Source: Variovorax paradoxus
GTDB taxonomy: Bacteria; Pseudomonadota; Gammaproteobacteria; Burkholderiales; Burkholderiaceae_C
Length of the DNA stretch: 64,000 nt
Assembly (NCBI GenBank): GCA_016806145.1
Contig: CP063166.1
Coordinates: 3,472,001-3,536,000 of the forward strand
Reading direction: 5' to 3'
The stretch's first letter is position 1, and each line of letters begins with the position of its first letter. Of the stretch, positions 9,311 to 18,579 are shown one piece after another. Made by a program: the position numbers and the translations under genes. Below the pieces are notes generated by a model. It did not search any database. It was not told where the DNA came from and saw nothing but the letters and a program-made list of their open reading frames with translations.

Positions 9311-10543
9311 TCAGGAGGGCCGCTTCATCTGGCACGTGGTGGGCGTGCTCGCCACGTAGGCTTCGTAGTACTTGACCGGGGCCAGCGTGTAGCCGGTGTT
9401 CTCCGGGCTGTACGGGTTCTTGGCGTCGGCCTTCTGCCAGCGCGTGATCCACAGGCCCTGCTGCAGCTGGTGGTCGGCCTTGCGCATCTCGACGTCGCCG
9501 TTGAAGCTCTTGAACTTCATGCCCTCGAGCGCCGCGGCCACCTTCACCGGCTCGGTCGACTTGGTGCGCACGAAGGCTTCGCTGAGCATCGCGTAGACGG
9601 TGTAGATGTCGGTGGTGTAGAGGTCGTCGTTGAAGCGCTTCTTGAACTCGCCCATCAGCGGCTGGACCGGGCCCGGCGCGTTGTAGTGGCTGTAGCCGAC
9701 CTGGTAGACCTTGCCGTCCGAGGCCGCGCCCATGGCGGTCGGCGTGCCGTTGGTGACGGCGTAGTAGGTGTAGAACTTGACGTTGAGGCCCGCGTCGTTG
9801 GCCGACTTGATCAGGAGCGCGAGGTCGGAGCCCCAGTTGCCGGTGATCACGGTGTCGGCGCCCGAGGCCTTGATCTTGGCGATGTAGGGCGCGAAGTCGC
9901 GCACCTGGGCCAGCGGATGCAGGTCGTCGCCGACGACTTCGACGTCGGGGCGCTTGGTCTTGAGGTTTTCCTTCGCGAACTTCGAGACCTGCTGGCCGTG
10001 CGAGTAGTTCTGGTTGATCAGATAGACCTTCTTGATCTCGGGCTGGTCCTTCATGAAGGTGGTCAGCGCCTCCATCTTCATCGAGGTGTCGGCATCGAGG
10101 CGGAAGTGCCAGTAGCTGCACTTGCTGTTGGTCAGGTCGGGATCGACCGCCGCGTAGTTGATGTAGAGCACTTCCTTGCCCGGGTTGCGGGCGTTGTGCT
10201 TCTCGAGCGCGTCGATGATCGCGAGCGCCGGGCCCGAGCCGTTGCCCTGCACCACGTAGCGCGCGCCCTGGTCCATGGCCGAGCGCAGCGCGGCGGTGGT
10301 TTCCTGCGGGCTGAGCTTGTTGTCGATGCCGATGACCTCGAACTTCACGCCGGCCGCGTTCTTCTTGTTGAATTCCTCGGCGAGGAACTGGAAGGTCTTG
10401 AGCTGGTTCGTGCCGACCGCGGCCATCAGGCCCGACAGCGGGTCGAGCCATGCGATCTTGACGGTTTCACCCTTCTGGGCCAGGGCGCCGGCGGCGCTTG
10501 CGGCAAGGATGGCTGCGGTAGCGATTTTCAGAGTGAACTTCAC
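9311..10543 (-). CDS. ABC transporter substrate-binding protein (Liv/HAAT type), copy 1
   Basis: 410 residues starting at GTG (10543) with AGGAG nine bases upstream. Residues 1-22 are a Sec signal peptide (KFTLKIATAAILAASAAGALAQ). The mature part is a Peripla_BP_6 two-lobed binding protein: KIAWLDPLSGLMAAVG, the hinge-side GNGSGPALAIID, and TVITGNWGSDLALLIK. By eye about four of five residues match the next gene (10744-11973), so the pair is a recent duplication. It should deliver ligand to LivHMGF directly downstream. The true ligand could be a branched-chain amino acid or, given the acyl-CoA ligase context, a carboxylate. Confidence 0.92.
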   Translation of the reverse strand: MKFTLKIATAAILAASAAGALAQKGETVKIAWLDPLSGLMAAVGTNQLKTFQFLAEEFNKKNAAGVKFEVIGIDNKLSPQETTAALRSAMDQGARYVVQGNGSGPALAIIDALEKHNARNPGKEVLYINYAAVDPDLTNSKCSYWHFRLDADTSMKMEALTTFMKDQPEIKKVYLINQNYSHGQQVSKFAKENLKTKRPDVEVVGDDLHPLAQVRDFAPYIAKIKASGADTVITGNWGSDLALLIKSANDAGLNVKFYTYYAVTNGTPTAMGAASDGKVYQVGYSHYNAPGPVQPLMGEFKKRFNDDLYTTDIYTVYAMLSEAFVRTKSTEPVKVAAALEGMKFKSFNGDVEMRKADHQLQQGLWITRWQKADAKNPYSPENTGYTLAPVKYYEAYVASTPTTCQMKRPS

Positions 10544-10588
10544 GATCTATATCTCCTGGTCAAACCGAATCAAAAAAGCCTTGCACGA

Positions 10589-10663
10589 GCGTACAAGCGT
10601 TCCCTGCCCCTCCCCTCAGGGATTGCCCGTAAGGGGAGTGCCGGGAAGCCCGGTTTCTATCGC
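10589..10663 (-). promoter_or_regulatory. duplicated leader/promoter region of binding-protein copy 1
   Basis: Three words recur at matching distances in front of both binding-protein starts: gcgtacaagcg (10589-10599), cagggattgcccg (10617-10629) and ctatcgc (10657-10663), here starting 46, 74 and 114 bases upstream of the start codon. Conservation of spacing in otherwise diverged non-coding DNA suggests a promoter or leader element copied with the gene. I cannot assign -35 and -10 boxes. Confidence 0.55.
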
Positions 10664-10673
10664 GCAGGCGACA

Positions 10674-10733
10674 GCGCATTTCTCCAATTTCTACCCGTCG
10701 GTAGGCTTTGCTACCTCCGGGTAGGAAATGCGC
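10674..10733 (-). repeat. compound hairpin after binding-protein copy 2
   Basis: Three nested perfect arms: gcgcatttc (10674-10682) with gaaatgcgc (10725-10733), ctacccg (10691-10697) with cgggtag (10718-10724), and ggtag (10700-10704) with ctacc (10711-10715). The loop is gctttg and an 8-nt bulge lies on one side. It begins 11 bases beyond the stop codon of the 10744-11973 gene. It has no U-tract, so an mRNA-stabilising or processing hairpin fits better than an intrinsic terminator. Confidence 0.65.
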
Positions 10734-10743
10734 ATGAACACCC

Positions 10744-11973
10744 TCAGGGGCGCTTCATCTGGCAGGTCGTCGGCGTGCTCGCCACGTACGACTCGTAGTA
10801 CTTCACGGGAACGTTGGTGTAGCCGGTGTTCTCGGCGTCGTAGGGGTACTTGGCGCTGGCCTTCTCCCAGCGCGCGATGTACAGGCCCTGCTGCAGCTGG
10901 TGGTCGGTCTTGCGCATCTCGACCTCGCCGTTGAAGCTCTTGAACTTCATGCCCTCGAGCGCGGCCGCGACCTTGACCGGGTCGGTCGATCTGGTCTGGA
11001 CGAAGGCGTTGTCGAGCAGCGCGAAGGCATGGAAGATCGACGCCTGCGTGAGGTCGTCGTTCATCTTCTTCTTGAACTCGCCGAGCAGCCGCTGGATGTC
11101 GCCGCCCATGTTGTAGTGGGCATAGGCCACGGTGTAGACCTTGCCCGCGGAGGCCGAGCCCATGGCGGTGGGCGTGCCGGCGCCGGGCGCGTAGTAGGTC
11201 AGGAACTTGACGTCGAGGCCCGCGTCGTTGGCGGCCTTGATCAGCAGCGACAGGTCGGAGCCCCAGTTGCCGGTGATCACGGTGTCGGCGCCCGAGGCCT
11301 TGATCTTGGCGATGTAGGGCGAGAAGTCGCGCACCTGGGCCAGCGGATGCAGGTCGTCGCCGACGATCTGGATGTCGGGCCGCTTGTTCTTGAGGTTCTC
11401 CTTGGCGTACTTGCTGACCTGCACGCCGTGCGCGTAGTTCTGGCCGAGGATGTAGACCTTCTTGATGTCCGTCTGGTCCTTCATCCAGGTGGTCAGCGCC
11501 TCCATCTTCATCGAGGTGTCGGCGTCGAGGCGGAAATGCCAGTAGCTGCACTTGCTGTTGGTCAGGTCGGGATCGACCGCCGCGTAGTTCAGGTACAGCA
11601 GTTCCTTGCCCGGGTTGCGCGCGTTGTTCTTCTCGATCGCATCGATGATCGCGAGCGCCGGGCCCGAGCCGTTGCCCTGCAGGATGTAGCGCGCGCCCTG
11701 GTCCTGCGCCGAGCGCAGCGCAGCCGTGGTTTCCTGCGGGCTGAGCTTGTTGTCGATGCCGATGATCTCGAACTTCACGCCCGAGGCGTTCTTCTTGTTG
11801 AACTCCTCGGCCAGGAACTGGGTGGTCTTGAGCTGGTTCGTGCCCACCGCGGCCATCAGACCCGACAGCGGATCGAGCCAGGCGATCTTGACGGTCTCGC
11901 CCTTCTGGGCGAAGGACGCGCCGGCACCGGCCAGCAGGGCGCACACGGCGATGGACTTGAGGGCAAAACGCAT
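10744..11973 (-). CDS. ABC transporter substrate-binding protein (Liv/HAAT type), copy 2
   Basis: 409 residues from the ATG at 11973 with GGAG just upstream. A signal peptide (MRFALKSIAVCALLAGAGASFAQ) is followed by a Peripla_BP_6 domain that parallels the 9311-10543 protein almost end to end, both ending in TPTTCQMKRP. Differences cluster in the signal peptide and in stretches such as YAPGAGTPTAMGSA, where a ligand-facing loop could differ. It lies between the acyl-CoA ligase and copy 1 on the same strand. It may give the single LivHMGF channel a second ligand range, as LivJ/LivK do in enterobacteria; that role is inferred. Confidence 0.92.
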   Translation of the reverse strand: MRFALKSIAVCALLAGAGASFAQKGETVKIAWLDPLSGLMAAVGTNQLKTTQFLAEEFNKKNASGVKFEIIGIDNKLSPQETTAALRSAQDQGARYILQGNGSGPALAIIDAIEKNNARNPGKELLYLNYAAVDPDLTNSKCSYWHFRLDADTSMKMEALTTWMKDQTDIKKVYILGQNYAHGVQVSKYAKENLKNKRPDIQIVGDDLHPLAQVRDFSPYIAKIKASGADTVITGNWGSDLSLLIKAANDAGLDVKFLTYYAPGAGTPTAMGSASAGKVYTVAYAHYNMGGDIQRLLGEFKKKMNDDLTQASIFHAFALLDNAFVQTRSTDPVKVAAALEGMKFKSFNGEVEMRKTDHQLQQGLYIARWEKASAKYPYDAENTGYTNVPVKYYESYVASTPTTCQMKRP

Positions 11974-12018
11974 GAGGAGTCTCCAGGTTGTAGGGCCGCC
12001 CGATCGGCTGCCTCGGCA

Positions 12019-12092
12019 GCGTACAAGCGCGCTTTTTTCGGTCGCACAGGGATTGCCCGCAAGCCGGGCCGCGGCGGTGGCCGTGCTATCGC
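12019..12092 (-). promoter_or_regulatory. duplicated leader/promoter region of binding-protein copy 2
   Basis: Contains the same words as the region before copy 1: gcgtacaagcg (12019-12029), cagggattgcccg (12047-12059) and ctatcgc (12086-12092), starting 46, 74 and 113 bases before the start codon. The first two are offset by exactly 1430 bp from their partners, the same offset as between the two start codons. This defines the duplicated unit. Confidence 0.55.
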
Positions 12093-12123
12093 CTAGGCGA
12101 CACGGCCAGCGCCGCGAACCGCG

Positions 12124-13752
12124 TCAGAGGCCGGGCAGCTTGTAGTCCTTGAGCTGCTCGCGCAGCCGGGTCTTGAGGATCTTTCCGGTGGCGCCCAGCG
12201 GAATCGCCTCGACGAACACCACGTCGTCGGGGATCTGCCACTTGGCGGTCTTGCCCTCGTAGAACTTCAGCAGTTCCTCGCGCGTGACCTCGGCGCCGGG
12301 CTTCTTCACCACCGCGACGATCGGGCGCTCGTCCCACTTCGGGTGGTAGACGCCGATGCAGGCCGCCATGGCGATGGCCGGATGCGCGACCGCGATGTTC
12401 TCGATGTCGATCGAGCTGATCCATTCGCCGCCGGACTTGATCACGTCCTTGCTGCGGTCGGTGATCTGCAGGTAGCCATCGGCATCGATGGTGGCGACGT
12501 CGCCGGTGGGGAACCAGCCGTCGATCAGCGGATCACCGCCCTCGCCCTTGAAGTATTCCTTGACGATCCACGGGCCCTTGACCAGCAGGTCGCCGTAGGC
12601 CTTGCCGTCCCACGGCAGTTCCTTGTTCTCGCCGTCGACGATCTTCAGGTCGACGCCGAAGATCGCGCGGCCCTGCTTGAGGCGCACCGTGAGCTGCTCC
12701 TCGGGCGACTGCTTCAGGTGCTTGTTCTTGAGCGTGCACAGCGTGCCCAGCGGGCTCATCTCGGTCATGCCCCAGGCATGCAGCACCTCGACGTCGTAGA
12801 GATCCTGGAAGGCCTTGATCATGGCCGGCGGGCAGGCGGAGCCGCCGATCACGGTGCGGTTGAGCGTGCTGAACTTCAGGCCGTTGGTCTGCATGTGGCC
12901 CAGCATCATCTGCCACACGGTGGGCACGCCGGCCGCGAAGGTCACGCCCTCGCCTTCGATCAGTTCGTAGACCGACTTGCCGTCGAGCGCCGGGCCCGGG
13001 AACACCAGCTTGCAGCCCACGAGCGCGGCCGAGTACGGAATGCCCCAGGCGTTGACGTGGAACATCGGCACCACGGGCAGCACCGAGTCGCGCGCCGAGA
13101 TGCGCATCACGTCGGGCAGCGCGGCCGCATAGGCATGCAGCATGGTCGAGCGGTGGCTGTAGAGCGCGGCCTTGGGGTTGCCCGTGGTGCCGCTCGTGTA
13201 GCACATGCTCGAGGCCGAGTTCTCGTCGAACACCGGCCATTGATAGTCGGTGGACTGGCCGCCGACCCAGTCCTCGTAGCTCACGAGGTTGGGCACGCCG
13301 CTGTCGACCGGCAGCTTGTCGGGCCCGCACAGCGCCACCCACTTGCGGATGGTCGGGCACTTGGCGTGCACGGCCTGCACCAGCGGCAGGAAGGTCAGGT
13401 CGAAGCACAGGATCTGGTCTTCGGCATGGTTCGCGATCCATGCGATCTGGTCGGGATGCAGGCGCGGATTGATGGTGTGCAGCACGCGGCCGCTGCCGCT
13501 CACGCCGTAATAGAGCTCGAGGTGGCGGTAGCCGTTCCAGGCCAGGGTCGCGATGCGATCGCTGAACAGCAGTTGCTCGCCGTCCAGCGCATTGGCCACC
13601 TGCCGGGAACGCGATGCGATGTCGCTCCAGGTACAGCGGTGGATGTCGCCTTCGACCCGGCGCGAAACGATCTCGCCATCGCCGTTGTGGCGCTCGACGA
13701 ACTCGATCAGCGACGAGATCAAAAGCGGTCGGTCTTGCATCAAACCCAGCAT
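12124..13752 (-). CDS. fatty-acid / carboxylate CoA ligase (AMP-binding)
   Basis: 542 residues of the ANL superfamily, activating a carboxylic acid with ATP and CoA. The phosphate-binding motif is [18 protein letters not shown] (about 185-202). Other core motifs are GGSACPPAM, the adenine-binding [10 protein letters not shown], the hinge [21 protein letters not shown] and [14 protein letters not shown]. The C-terminal catalytic lysine lies in [13 protein letters not shown]. Overall it resembles the medium/long-chain and DmdB-like ligases. It is directly upstream of the tandem binding proteins and shares their strand. Two palindromes lie just before it. Chain length cannot be read from sequence alone. 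Confidence 0.9.
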   Translation of the reverse strand: MLGLMQDRPLLISSLIEFVERHNGDGEIVSRRVEGDIHRCTWSDIASRSRQVANALDGEQLLFSDRIATLAWNGYRHLELYYGVSGSGRVLHTINPRLHPDQIAWIANHAEDQILCFDLTFLPLVQAVHAKCPTIRKWVALCGPDKLPVDSGVPNLVSYEDWVGGQSTDYQWPVFDENSASSMCYTSGTTGNPKAALYSHRSTMLHAYAAALPDVMRISARDSVLPVVPMFHVNAWGIPYSAALVGCKLVFPGPALDGKSVYELIEGEGVTFAAGVPTVWQMMLGHMQTNGLKFSTLNRTVIGGSACPPAMIKAFQDLYDVEVLHAWGMTEMSPLGTLCTLKNKHLKQSPEEQLTVRLKQGRAIFGVDLKIVDGENKELPWDGKAYGDLLVKGPWIVKEYFKGEGGDPLIDGWFPTGDVATIDADGYLQITDRSKDVIKSGGEWISSIDIENIAVAHPAIAMAACIGVYHPKWDERPIVAVVKKPGAEVTREELLKFYEGKTAKWQIPDDVVFVEAIPLGATGKILKTRLREQLKDYKLPGL

Positions 13753-13815
13753 CTACAGGCTCCTTCTTTCAACAAAATTCAGCGGTTTCAGGACTAGCGC
13801 GATTCACGCAATTTA

Positions 13816-13829
13816 TGTGCGTTCGCACA
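13816..13829. promoter_or_regulatory. palindrome upstream of the acyl-CoA ligase (operator candidate)
   Basis: A perfect 14-bp dyad, tgtgcgttcgcaca, starts 64 bases before the ligase start codon in a comparatively AT-rich patch. Size and symmetry suit a dimeric repressor such as a TetR or GntR regulator of acyl-CoA metabolism. No such regulator gene is adjacent. Confidence 0.4.
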
Positions 13830-13861
13830 ATGACAGAAACCCGCACTTCGCGGACACCGAT

Positions 13862-13879
13862 CTGTCGTCCAGACGACAG
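13862..13879. promoter_or_regulatory. second palindrome upstream of the acyl-CoA ligase
   Basis: A perfect 18-bp dyad: ctgtcgtc (13862-13869), 2-bp spacer, gacgacag (13872-13879). It lies between the esterase stop codon and the ligase start codon. It could be an operator or a weak hairpin after the esterase gene; there is no T-tract. Confidence 0.4.
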
Positions 13880-13954
13880 CCGGCGCCCGCCGGAGCATGC
13901 AGGCGCCGTGGCGGCGTTGGCCGCCATGAGGGTGTCCGCCGCCAGTGCACCGTC

Positions 13955-15763
13955 TCAGGGCGCGCTGTTCTGCAGCTGCGTCTTGCTCGCGTCGAACACG
14001 ATCTTGCGCGGCCAGTTGGGCCAGGTCACGCCCAGGCCCGCGTGGTTCGGATCGCCGGTGCGCGCGAACGCCGACAGGCTGCCCACCATCGCATCCGACA
14101 ACGCCTCGCGGCCCGGCCGGTTCGCCTCGCCATAGGCGAAGGAGAAGATGTTGGTGCCGAAGTTGTGGAACATGAACACCGTGTCGAGCCCGTGCGTCGC
14201 GCCATAGACGGTGTTGAACGGCGCCACCTGCTGGCTCCAGTCGAAGCGGTAGTACCAGGTCCTGGTGGGCAGGTACTTGGCGACCGCGTCGATCTGCGGC
14301 GGCAAGGCGTTGAGGAAGACCACGTTGGTCGCGAAATCCGATGCGGCCTTCCAGCCGGTCAGCGGCTTACCTACCGGCAGGTAGGGTGCGTTGATCAGGT
14401 CGGCTTCGGTGAGCGTGGTCGGCACGTCGGGATTGAAGTTGTACTGCAGGCCGAAGCGCTCGTAGTCGGTGGGCTTGAAGCCCAGGCCCTGCCCCGTGAA
14501 GGTGCCGAAGGTGTTGGCGAACAGCGTGCCTTCGTCGCGCGTGTTGCCGATCAGCATCGGCACCTTGTTGAAGCGGCCTGCGGCCACCTCGGCGGCCGAG
14601 TTCACCGGCAGGACGGTGCCGTCCTCGATCGGCGCGGGCGCGTTGCCCAGCAGCGGGTTCGCGAGCACGATGGTCAGCAGCTTGTCGGCCGGCAGTCCGC
14701 GCAGGTAGGTCGCGATCTGCGCGTTGGTCTGCGAGGCGATCCAGGCATCGGCCGCAACCGGATCGGCCGCCTTGCCGTCGGCGATCGCGATGGCGTTGAG
14801 CAGCTTCTTCGAATAGGTCTGCGCGGTGGCGCGCGGCGAGAACGCAATCCCGCCACTCAACGGCACCGCCTTGTGCAGCAGGCCGGCCGACGCCGGCGAG
14901 ACCACCAGGCCCCAGGTGTTGACCGCGCCCGCCGACTGTCCCATCACCGTGACGTTGCCCGCGTCGCCGCCGAAGGCGCCGATGTTGGCCTGGATGAACT
15001 TCAGCGCCTGCATCTGGTCGAGCAGCGCGAAGTTGCCCGAGTCGTTCTTCGCCTCGCCGGTCTTGAGCTGCGGCAGGTCGAGCCAGCCGAGCACGCCGAG
15101 GCGGTAGTTGATCGTCACGACGACGGCATTGCCGCGCCTGGCGAGCTGGGCACCGTCGTAGCCAGGGTCGGCGGTGTAGCCCGAGATGTTGCTGCCGCCG
15201 TAGATGTAGACGATTACGGGCAGCTTGGCGGTGTCGCCGGCCGGGCGCCAGATGTTGAGCGTGAGGCAGTCCTCGTCGCCCACCGGCTTGCCGAAGCCCT
15301 CGCGGTTGCCGAGGCCGAACGGCGCGTCGCCGGGCGCGGGGCTGAAGTAGCGCCCGCCCTGGGCGCAGCTGTGGCCGAAGCTGGCGGCGGAGCGCACGCC
15401 TTCCCAGGCCTTGGGATCGGCGGGCGGCGCCCAGCGCAGCGCGCCGACGGGCGCCTGGGCGAAAGGCACGCCCTTCCAGGAGAAGGTGCCGGTGGCGGCG
15501 CTGTCGTCCACGCCCTCGATCTTGCCGGCGGTGGTCTGGCGCACCATCGGGCCGTCGGCGGCCGGCGGGGGCGCGGGCGGCGGCGGGGGTGCCGGTGGTG
15601 GCGGCGCCACCGGGAAGAATCCGCTCGATCCGGAGCCGCCGCCGCCGCAGGCCACCAGCGCCATGCAGGCGGCCGCGATCGCGGCCATGGCGATGGCCGA
15701 GGCCACCTTCGTCTTCTGTCCTGCCGTACCCTGGCTTTTTGCTGCCGTTGCCATTGCTTGCAT
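13955..15763 (-). CDS. carboxylesterase family lipoprotein
   Basis: 602 residues from the ATG at 15763, chosen because GGAG lies eight bases upstream and the product then opens with a proper lipoprotein signal. The hydrophobic segment ends in the lipobox LVAC (Cys39), followed by a Gly/Ser and Pro-rich linker. The type-B carboxylesterase fold follows: the oxyanion region YIYGGSNISGY, nucleophile elbow GQSAG (near residue 275), the acid in NTRDEGTLF and the histidine in ATHGLDTVF. It should be an envelope-anchored ester hydrolase releasing an acid and an alcohol. It is upstream of the acyl-CoA ligase on the same strand and divergent from an AraC-family gene, its likely regulator. Confidence 0.88.
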   Translation of the reverse strand: MQAMATAAKSQGTAGQKTKVASAIAMAAIAAACMALVACGGGGSGSSGFFPVAPPPPAPPPPPAPPPAADGPMVRQTTAGKIEGVDDSAATGTFSWKGVPFAQAPVGALRWAPPADPKAWEGVRSAASFGHSCAQGGRYFSPAPGDAPFGLGNREGFGKPVGDEDCLTLNIWRPAGDTAKLPVIVYIYGGSNISGYTADPGYDGAQLARRGNAVVVTINYRLGVLGWLDLPQLKTGEAKNDSGNFALLDQMQALKFIQANIGAFGGDAGNVTVMGQSAGAVNTWGLVVSPASAGLLHKAVPLSGGIAFSPRATAQTYSKKLLNAIAIADGKAADPVAADAWIASQTNAQIATYLRGLPADKLLTIVLANPLLGNAPAPIEDGTVLPVNSAAEVAAGRFNKVPMLIGNTRDEGTLFANTFGTFTGQGLGFKPTDYERFGLQYNFNPDVPTTLTEADLINAPYLPVGKPLTGWKAASDFATNVVFLNALPPQIDAVAKYLPTRTWYYRFDWSQQVAPFNTVYGATHGLDTVFMFHNFGTNIFSFAYGEANRPGREALSDAMVGSLSAFARTGDPNHAGLGVTWPNWPRKIVFDASKTQLQNSAP

Positions 15764-15895
15764 GTGTTTGTCTCCACACCGGGTTAATCGGAATTCCTGC
15801 ATCGGTGTCCGACAGCCATACTCCGGCCCGCCGAACCCGAAAAAAATTCTAGGAACGGGTGCCGTTTCCACCGCTATCGCAAGCGAGCCAATCGA

Positions 15896-17011
15896 ATGAC
15901 TTCAGGAGCCTCCAACCCGCGCCACGCGCGCCGGCCCGCGCGCCGTCCGGGCTGCATGCCGCAGCCCGAGCTGCGCACGAGCTCGTCGGCCTGGCTCGAA
16001 GGGGTGCTGAGGATGTTCGAGGCCGAGGGCCTGGACGTGCCCTCGCTGCTGCGCGACGCCGGCTTCGACCCCGAATCGCTGCTGCGGCAGAACGCGCGCA
16101 TCCCGGTCGACGAGGTCACCGTGCTGTGGCAGCTGGCCGTGGCGCGCGCGGGCCGACCCACGCTGGGCCTGCACCGCGGCCTGGCCGCCACCCACAGCAA
16201 GCTCGGCACCGTCGCCCACGTCATGGCCTGCTGCGTCGATCTCGGCGAGGCGATGGACCGGCTCGCGCGCTACATGCCCGTGATCTCCGATGCCACCGCG
16301 TTCTCGGTGCAGCCCGAGGCACGCGGCCGCTGGATGGTGATGCAGCACACGGGCGGCAGCCTGCCGATCCCGCGCCAGCGCGTCGAGTACGCCCTGCTCA
16401 CCATGCTGATGCAGTGCCGCTGGCTGATCCGGCGCGAGATGGAGCCGCTGGCGATCGAGTTCGCCTATCCGCCCCCCGACGACGACCGGCCGCACCGCGA
16501 GGCCTTCGGCTGCGAGGTGCGCTTCGGCGCCCCGGCCAACCGCATGCTGCTGTCGGCCGCCAACCTGGCGATGACGCTGCCGACCAGCCACCCCGAGCTC
16601 GGCGAGATGCAGGAGCACCTGCTCGACGACCAGCTCGACCAGCTGGGCCAGACCACCACCAGCACCCTGGTCTGCGCCGAGATCGCGCGCCGCCTGCCGC
16701 ACGGCGAGCCGCGCCGTCAGGACGTGGCCGCGGGCCTGGGCCTGGCCGAGCGCACGCTGCAGCGCCGGCTGCAGGAGGAGTCGGTGTCGTTCCAGGCGCT
16801 GCTCGATCGCACCCGGCGCGAACTGGCGCAGCAGTACCTGGCGCAGGAGCGCCACACGCTGACCGACGTGGCCGACCTGCTGGGCTTCGTCGACAGCAGC
16901 AACTTCTTCCGCGCCTGCAAGCGCTGGTTCGGCCTGCCGCCGGCGCAGTACCGCACGCGGCTGTGGCAGGGCGAAGGCGCCAACCTGCCCCTGCTGCGCG
17001 CCGCGGCCTGA
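15896..17011 (+). CDS. AraC family transcriptional regulator (OruR/ArgR-like)
   Basis: 371 residues. The first two thirds form the ligand-sensing domain seen in OruR-type AraC proteins ([22 protein letters not shown], then [29 protein letters not shown]). The C terminus (about 265-355) carries two helix-turn-helix units: [20 protein letters not shown] and [26 protein letters not shown], the last part being the classic AraC signature. It is divergent from the esterase gene with a 132-bp shared intergenic region, so local control of the esterase is likely. The first ATG is used; a second in-frame Met (residue 21) precedes the conserved domain and is an alternative start. Confidence 0.88.
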   Translation: MTSGASNPRHARRPARRPGCMPQPELRTSSSAWLEGVLRMFEAEGLDVPSLLRDAGFDPESLLRQNARIPVDEVTVLWQLAVARAGRPTLGLHRGLAATHSKLGTVAHVMACCVDLGEAMDRLARYMPVISDATAFSVQPEARGRWMVMQHTGGSLPIPRQRVEYALLTMLMQCRWLIRREMEPLAIEFAYPPPDDDRPHREAFGCEVRFGAPANRMLLSAANLAMTLPTSHPELGEMQEHLLDDQLDQLGQTTTSTLVCAEIARRLPHGEPRRQDVAAGLGLAERTLQRRLQEESVSFQALLDRTRRELAQQYLAQERHTLTDVADLLGFVDSSNFFRACKRWFGLPPAQYRTRLWQGEGANLPLLRAAA

Positions 17012-17055
17012 CCGCCCTCGGCCTGGGGTCTCGCGCTCTGCCGGACAATCGGGCC

Positions 17056-18579
17056 ATGACGCCCACGAGCCCGCTTGCCGAAGAAACCCGCACCGACGCC
17101 ACCGCCGCCCGGCCCGAGAACGCCGACCTGGGCCTGGAATGGGTCGAAGGCTTCGCGGCGCTGGGCCCGCGCTTCTTCACCGAACTGCGCCCCACCCCGC
17201 TGAGTTCGCCCACGCCGTCCTACTGGGTCGGCCACAGCGAGCAGGTCGCGCGCGAGCTGGGCCTGCCCGCGGACTGGCGCAACGACGCGCTGCTCGAGGC
17301 CCTGAGCGGCAACATCCCGCTCGCGGGCGCGCGGCCGCTGGCCAGCGTCTACAGCGGCCACCAGTTCGGCGTCTGGGCCGGCCAGCTCGGCGACGGGCGC
17401 GCGATCCTGCTCGGCGAGACCGCGGGCGGCCTCGAGATCCAGCTCAAGGGCGCGGGCCGCACGCCCTATTCGCGCATGGGCGACGGCCGCGCGGTGCTGC
17501 GCTCGAGCATCCGCGAGTTCCTCTGCAGCGAAGCCATGCATGGCCTGGGCATCCCGACCACGCGCGCGCTGTGCGTGACCGGCTCCGACGCGCGCGTGCG
17601 CCGCGAGGAGATCGAGACCGCCGCGGTGGTCACGCGGGTGGCGACCAGCTTCATCCGCTTCGGCCATTTCGAGCATTTCGCGGCCAACCAGCAACACGAT
17701 GAACTGCGCGCGCTGGCCGACTACGTGATCGACCGCTACTACCCGGCCTGCCGCCACAACGAGCGCTTCGGCGGCAACCCCTACGCGGCGCTGCTCGAGG
17801 CCGTGAGCGAGCGCACCGCCACCCTGCTGGCCCACTGGCAGGCGGTGGGCTTCTGCCATGGCGTGATGAACACCGACAACATGAGCATCCTCGGGCTCAC
17901 CATCGACTACGGGCCGTTCCAGTTCCTCGACGGCTTCGATCCGCGCCACATCTGCAACCACAGCGACACCGGCGGGCGCTATGCCTTCAACCAGCAGCCC
18001 AACGTGGCGTACTGGAACCTGTTCTGCCTCGGCCAGGCGCTGCTGCCGCTGATCGAGGACCAGGAGCTCGCGCTGGCCGCGCTCGAGTCGTACAAGACCG
18101 CCTTCCCGAACGCCTTCGAGAACCGCATGCGCGCCAAGCTCGGCCTCGCCGACGCGGCCGACGGCGACCGCGCGCTGATCGAGGACGCGCTCAAGCTGCT
18201 GGCGGCCGAGAAGACCGACTACACCATCTTCTGGCGCCGGCTCGCGCAGTACTGCGTCGACGGCAACATCGAGCCGGTGCGCGAGCTGTTCATCGACCGC
18301 GCCGGCTTCGACGCCTGGCTGCTATCGTTTCTGGAGCGCCACACCCATACACCGCGCGAGCAGGCGGCCGAATTGATGCTGCGCAGCAATCCGAAGTACG
18401 TGCTGCGGAACCACCTGGGCCAGCAGGCCATCGAAGCGGCTGGTCGGCGCGACTTCTCGGGCGTGGCCACCTTGCTCGGCCTTTTGGAATCCCCATTTGA
18501 AGAACATCCCGGCGCCGATGCGTATGCCGGGTTCCCGCCCGACTGGGCTTCCACGATCGAAATCAGCTGCTCATCATGA
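17056..18579 (+). CDS. selO: protein adenylyltransferase SelO
   Basis: 507 residues from the ATG at 17056. SelO is a pseudokinase-fold enzyme that transfers AMP from ATP to protein side chains and is linked to oxidative stress control. Visible motifs are the nucleotide-binding [32 protein letters not shown] region (about 130-160) and [10 protein letters not shown] followed by [12 protein letters not shown] (about 270-295). The protein ends ...CSS with a cysteine third from the end (Cys505); animal orthologues carry selenocysteine at this place and bacterial ones a redox cysteine. Its stop overlaps the msrB start (ATGA), which fits a shared redox role. Earlier in-frame codons overlap the AraC gene and are not used. 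Confidence 0.95.
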   Translation: MTPTSPLAEETRTDATAARPENADLGLEWVEGFAALGPRFFTELRPTPLSSPTPSYWVGHSEQVARELGLPADWRNDALLEALSGNIPLAGARPLASVYSGHQFGVWAGQLGDGRAILLGETAGGLEIQLKGAGRTPYSRMGDGRAVLRSSIREFLCSEAMHGLGIPTTRALCVTGSDARVRREEIETAAVVTRVATSFIRFGHFEHFAANQQHDELRALADYVIDRYYPACRHNERFGGNPYAALLEAVSERTATLLAHWQAVGFCHGVMNTDNMSILGLTIDYGPFQFLDGFDPRHICNHSDTGGRYAFNQQPNVAYWNLFCLGQALLPLIEDQELALAALESYKTAFPNAFENRMRAKLGLADAADGDRALIEDALKLLAAEKTDYTIFWRRLAQYCVDGNIEPVRELFIDRAGFDAWLLSFLERHTHTPREQAAELMLRSNPKYVLRNHLGQQAIEAAGRRDFSGVATLLGLLESPFEEHPGADAYAGFPPDWASTIEISCSS

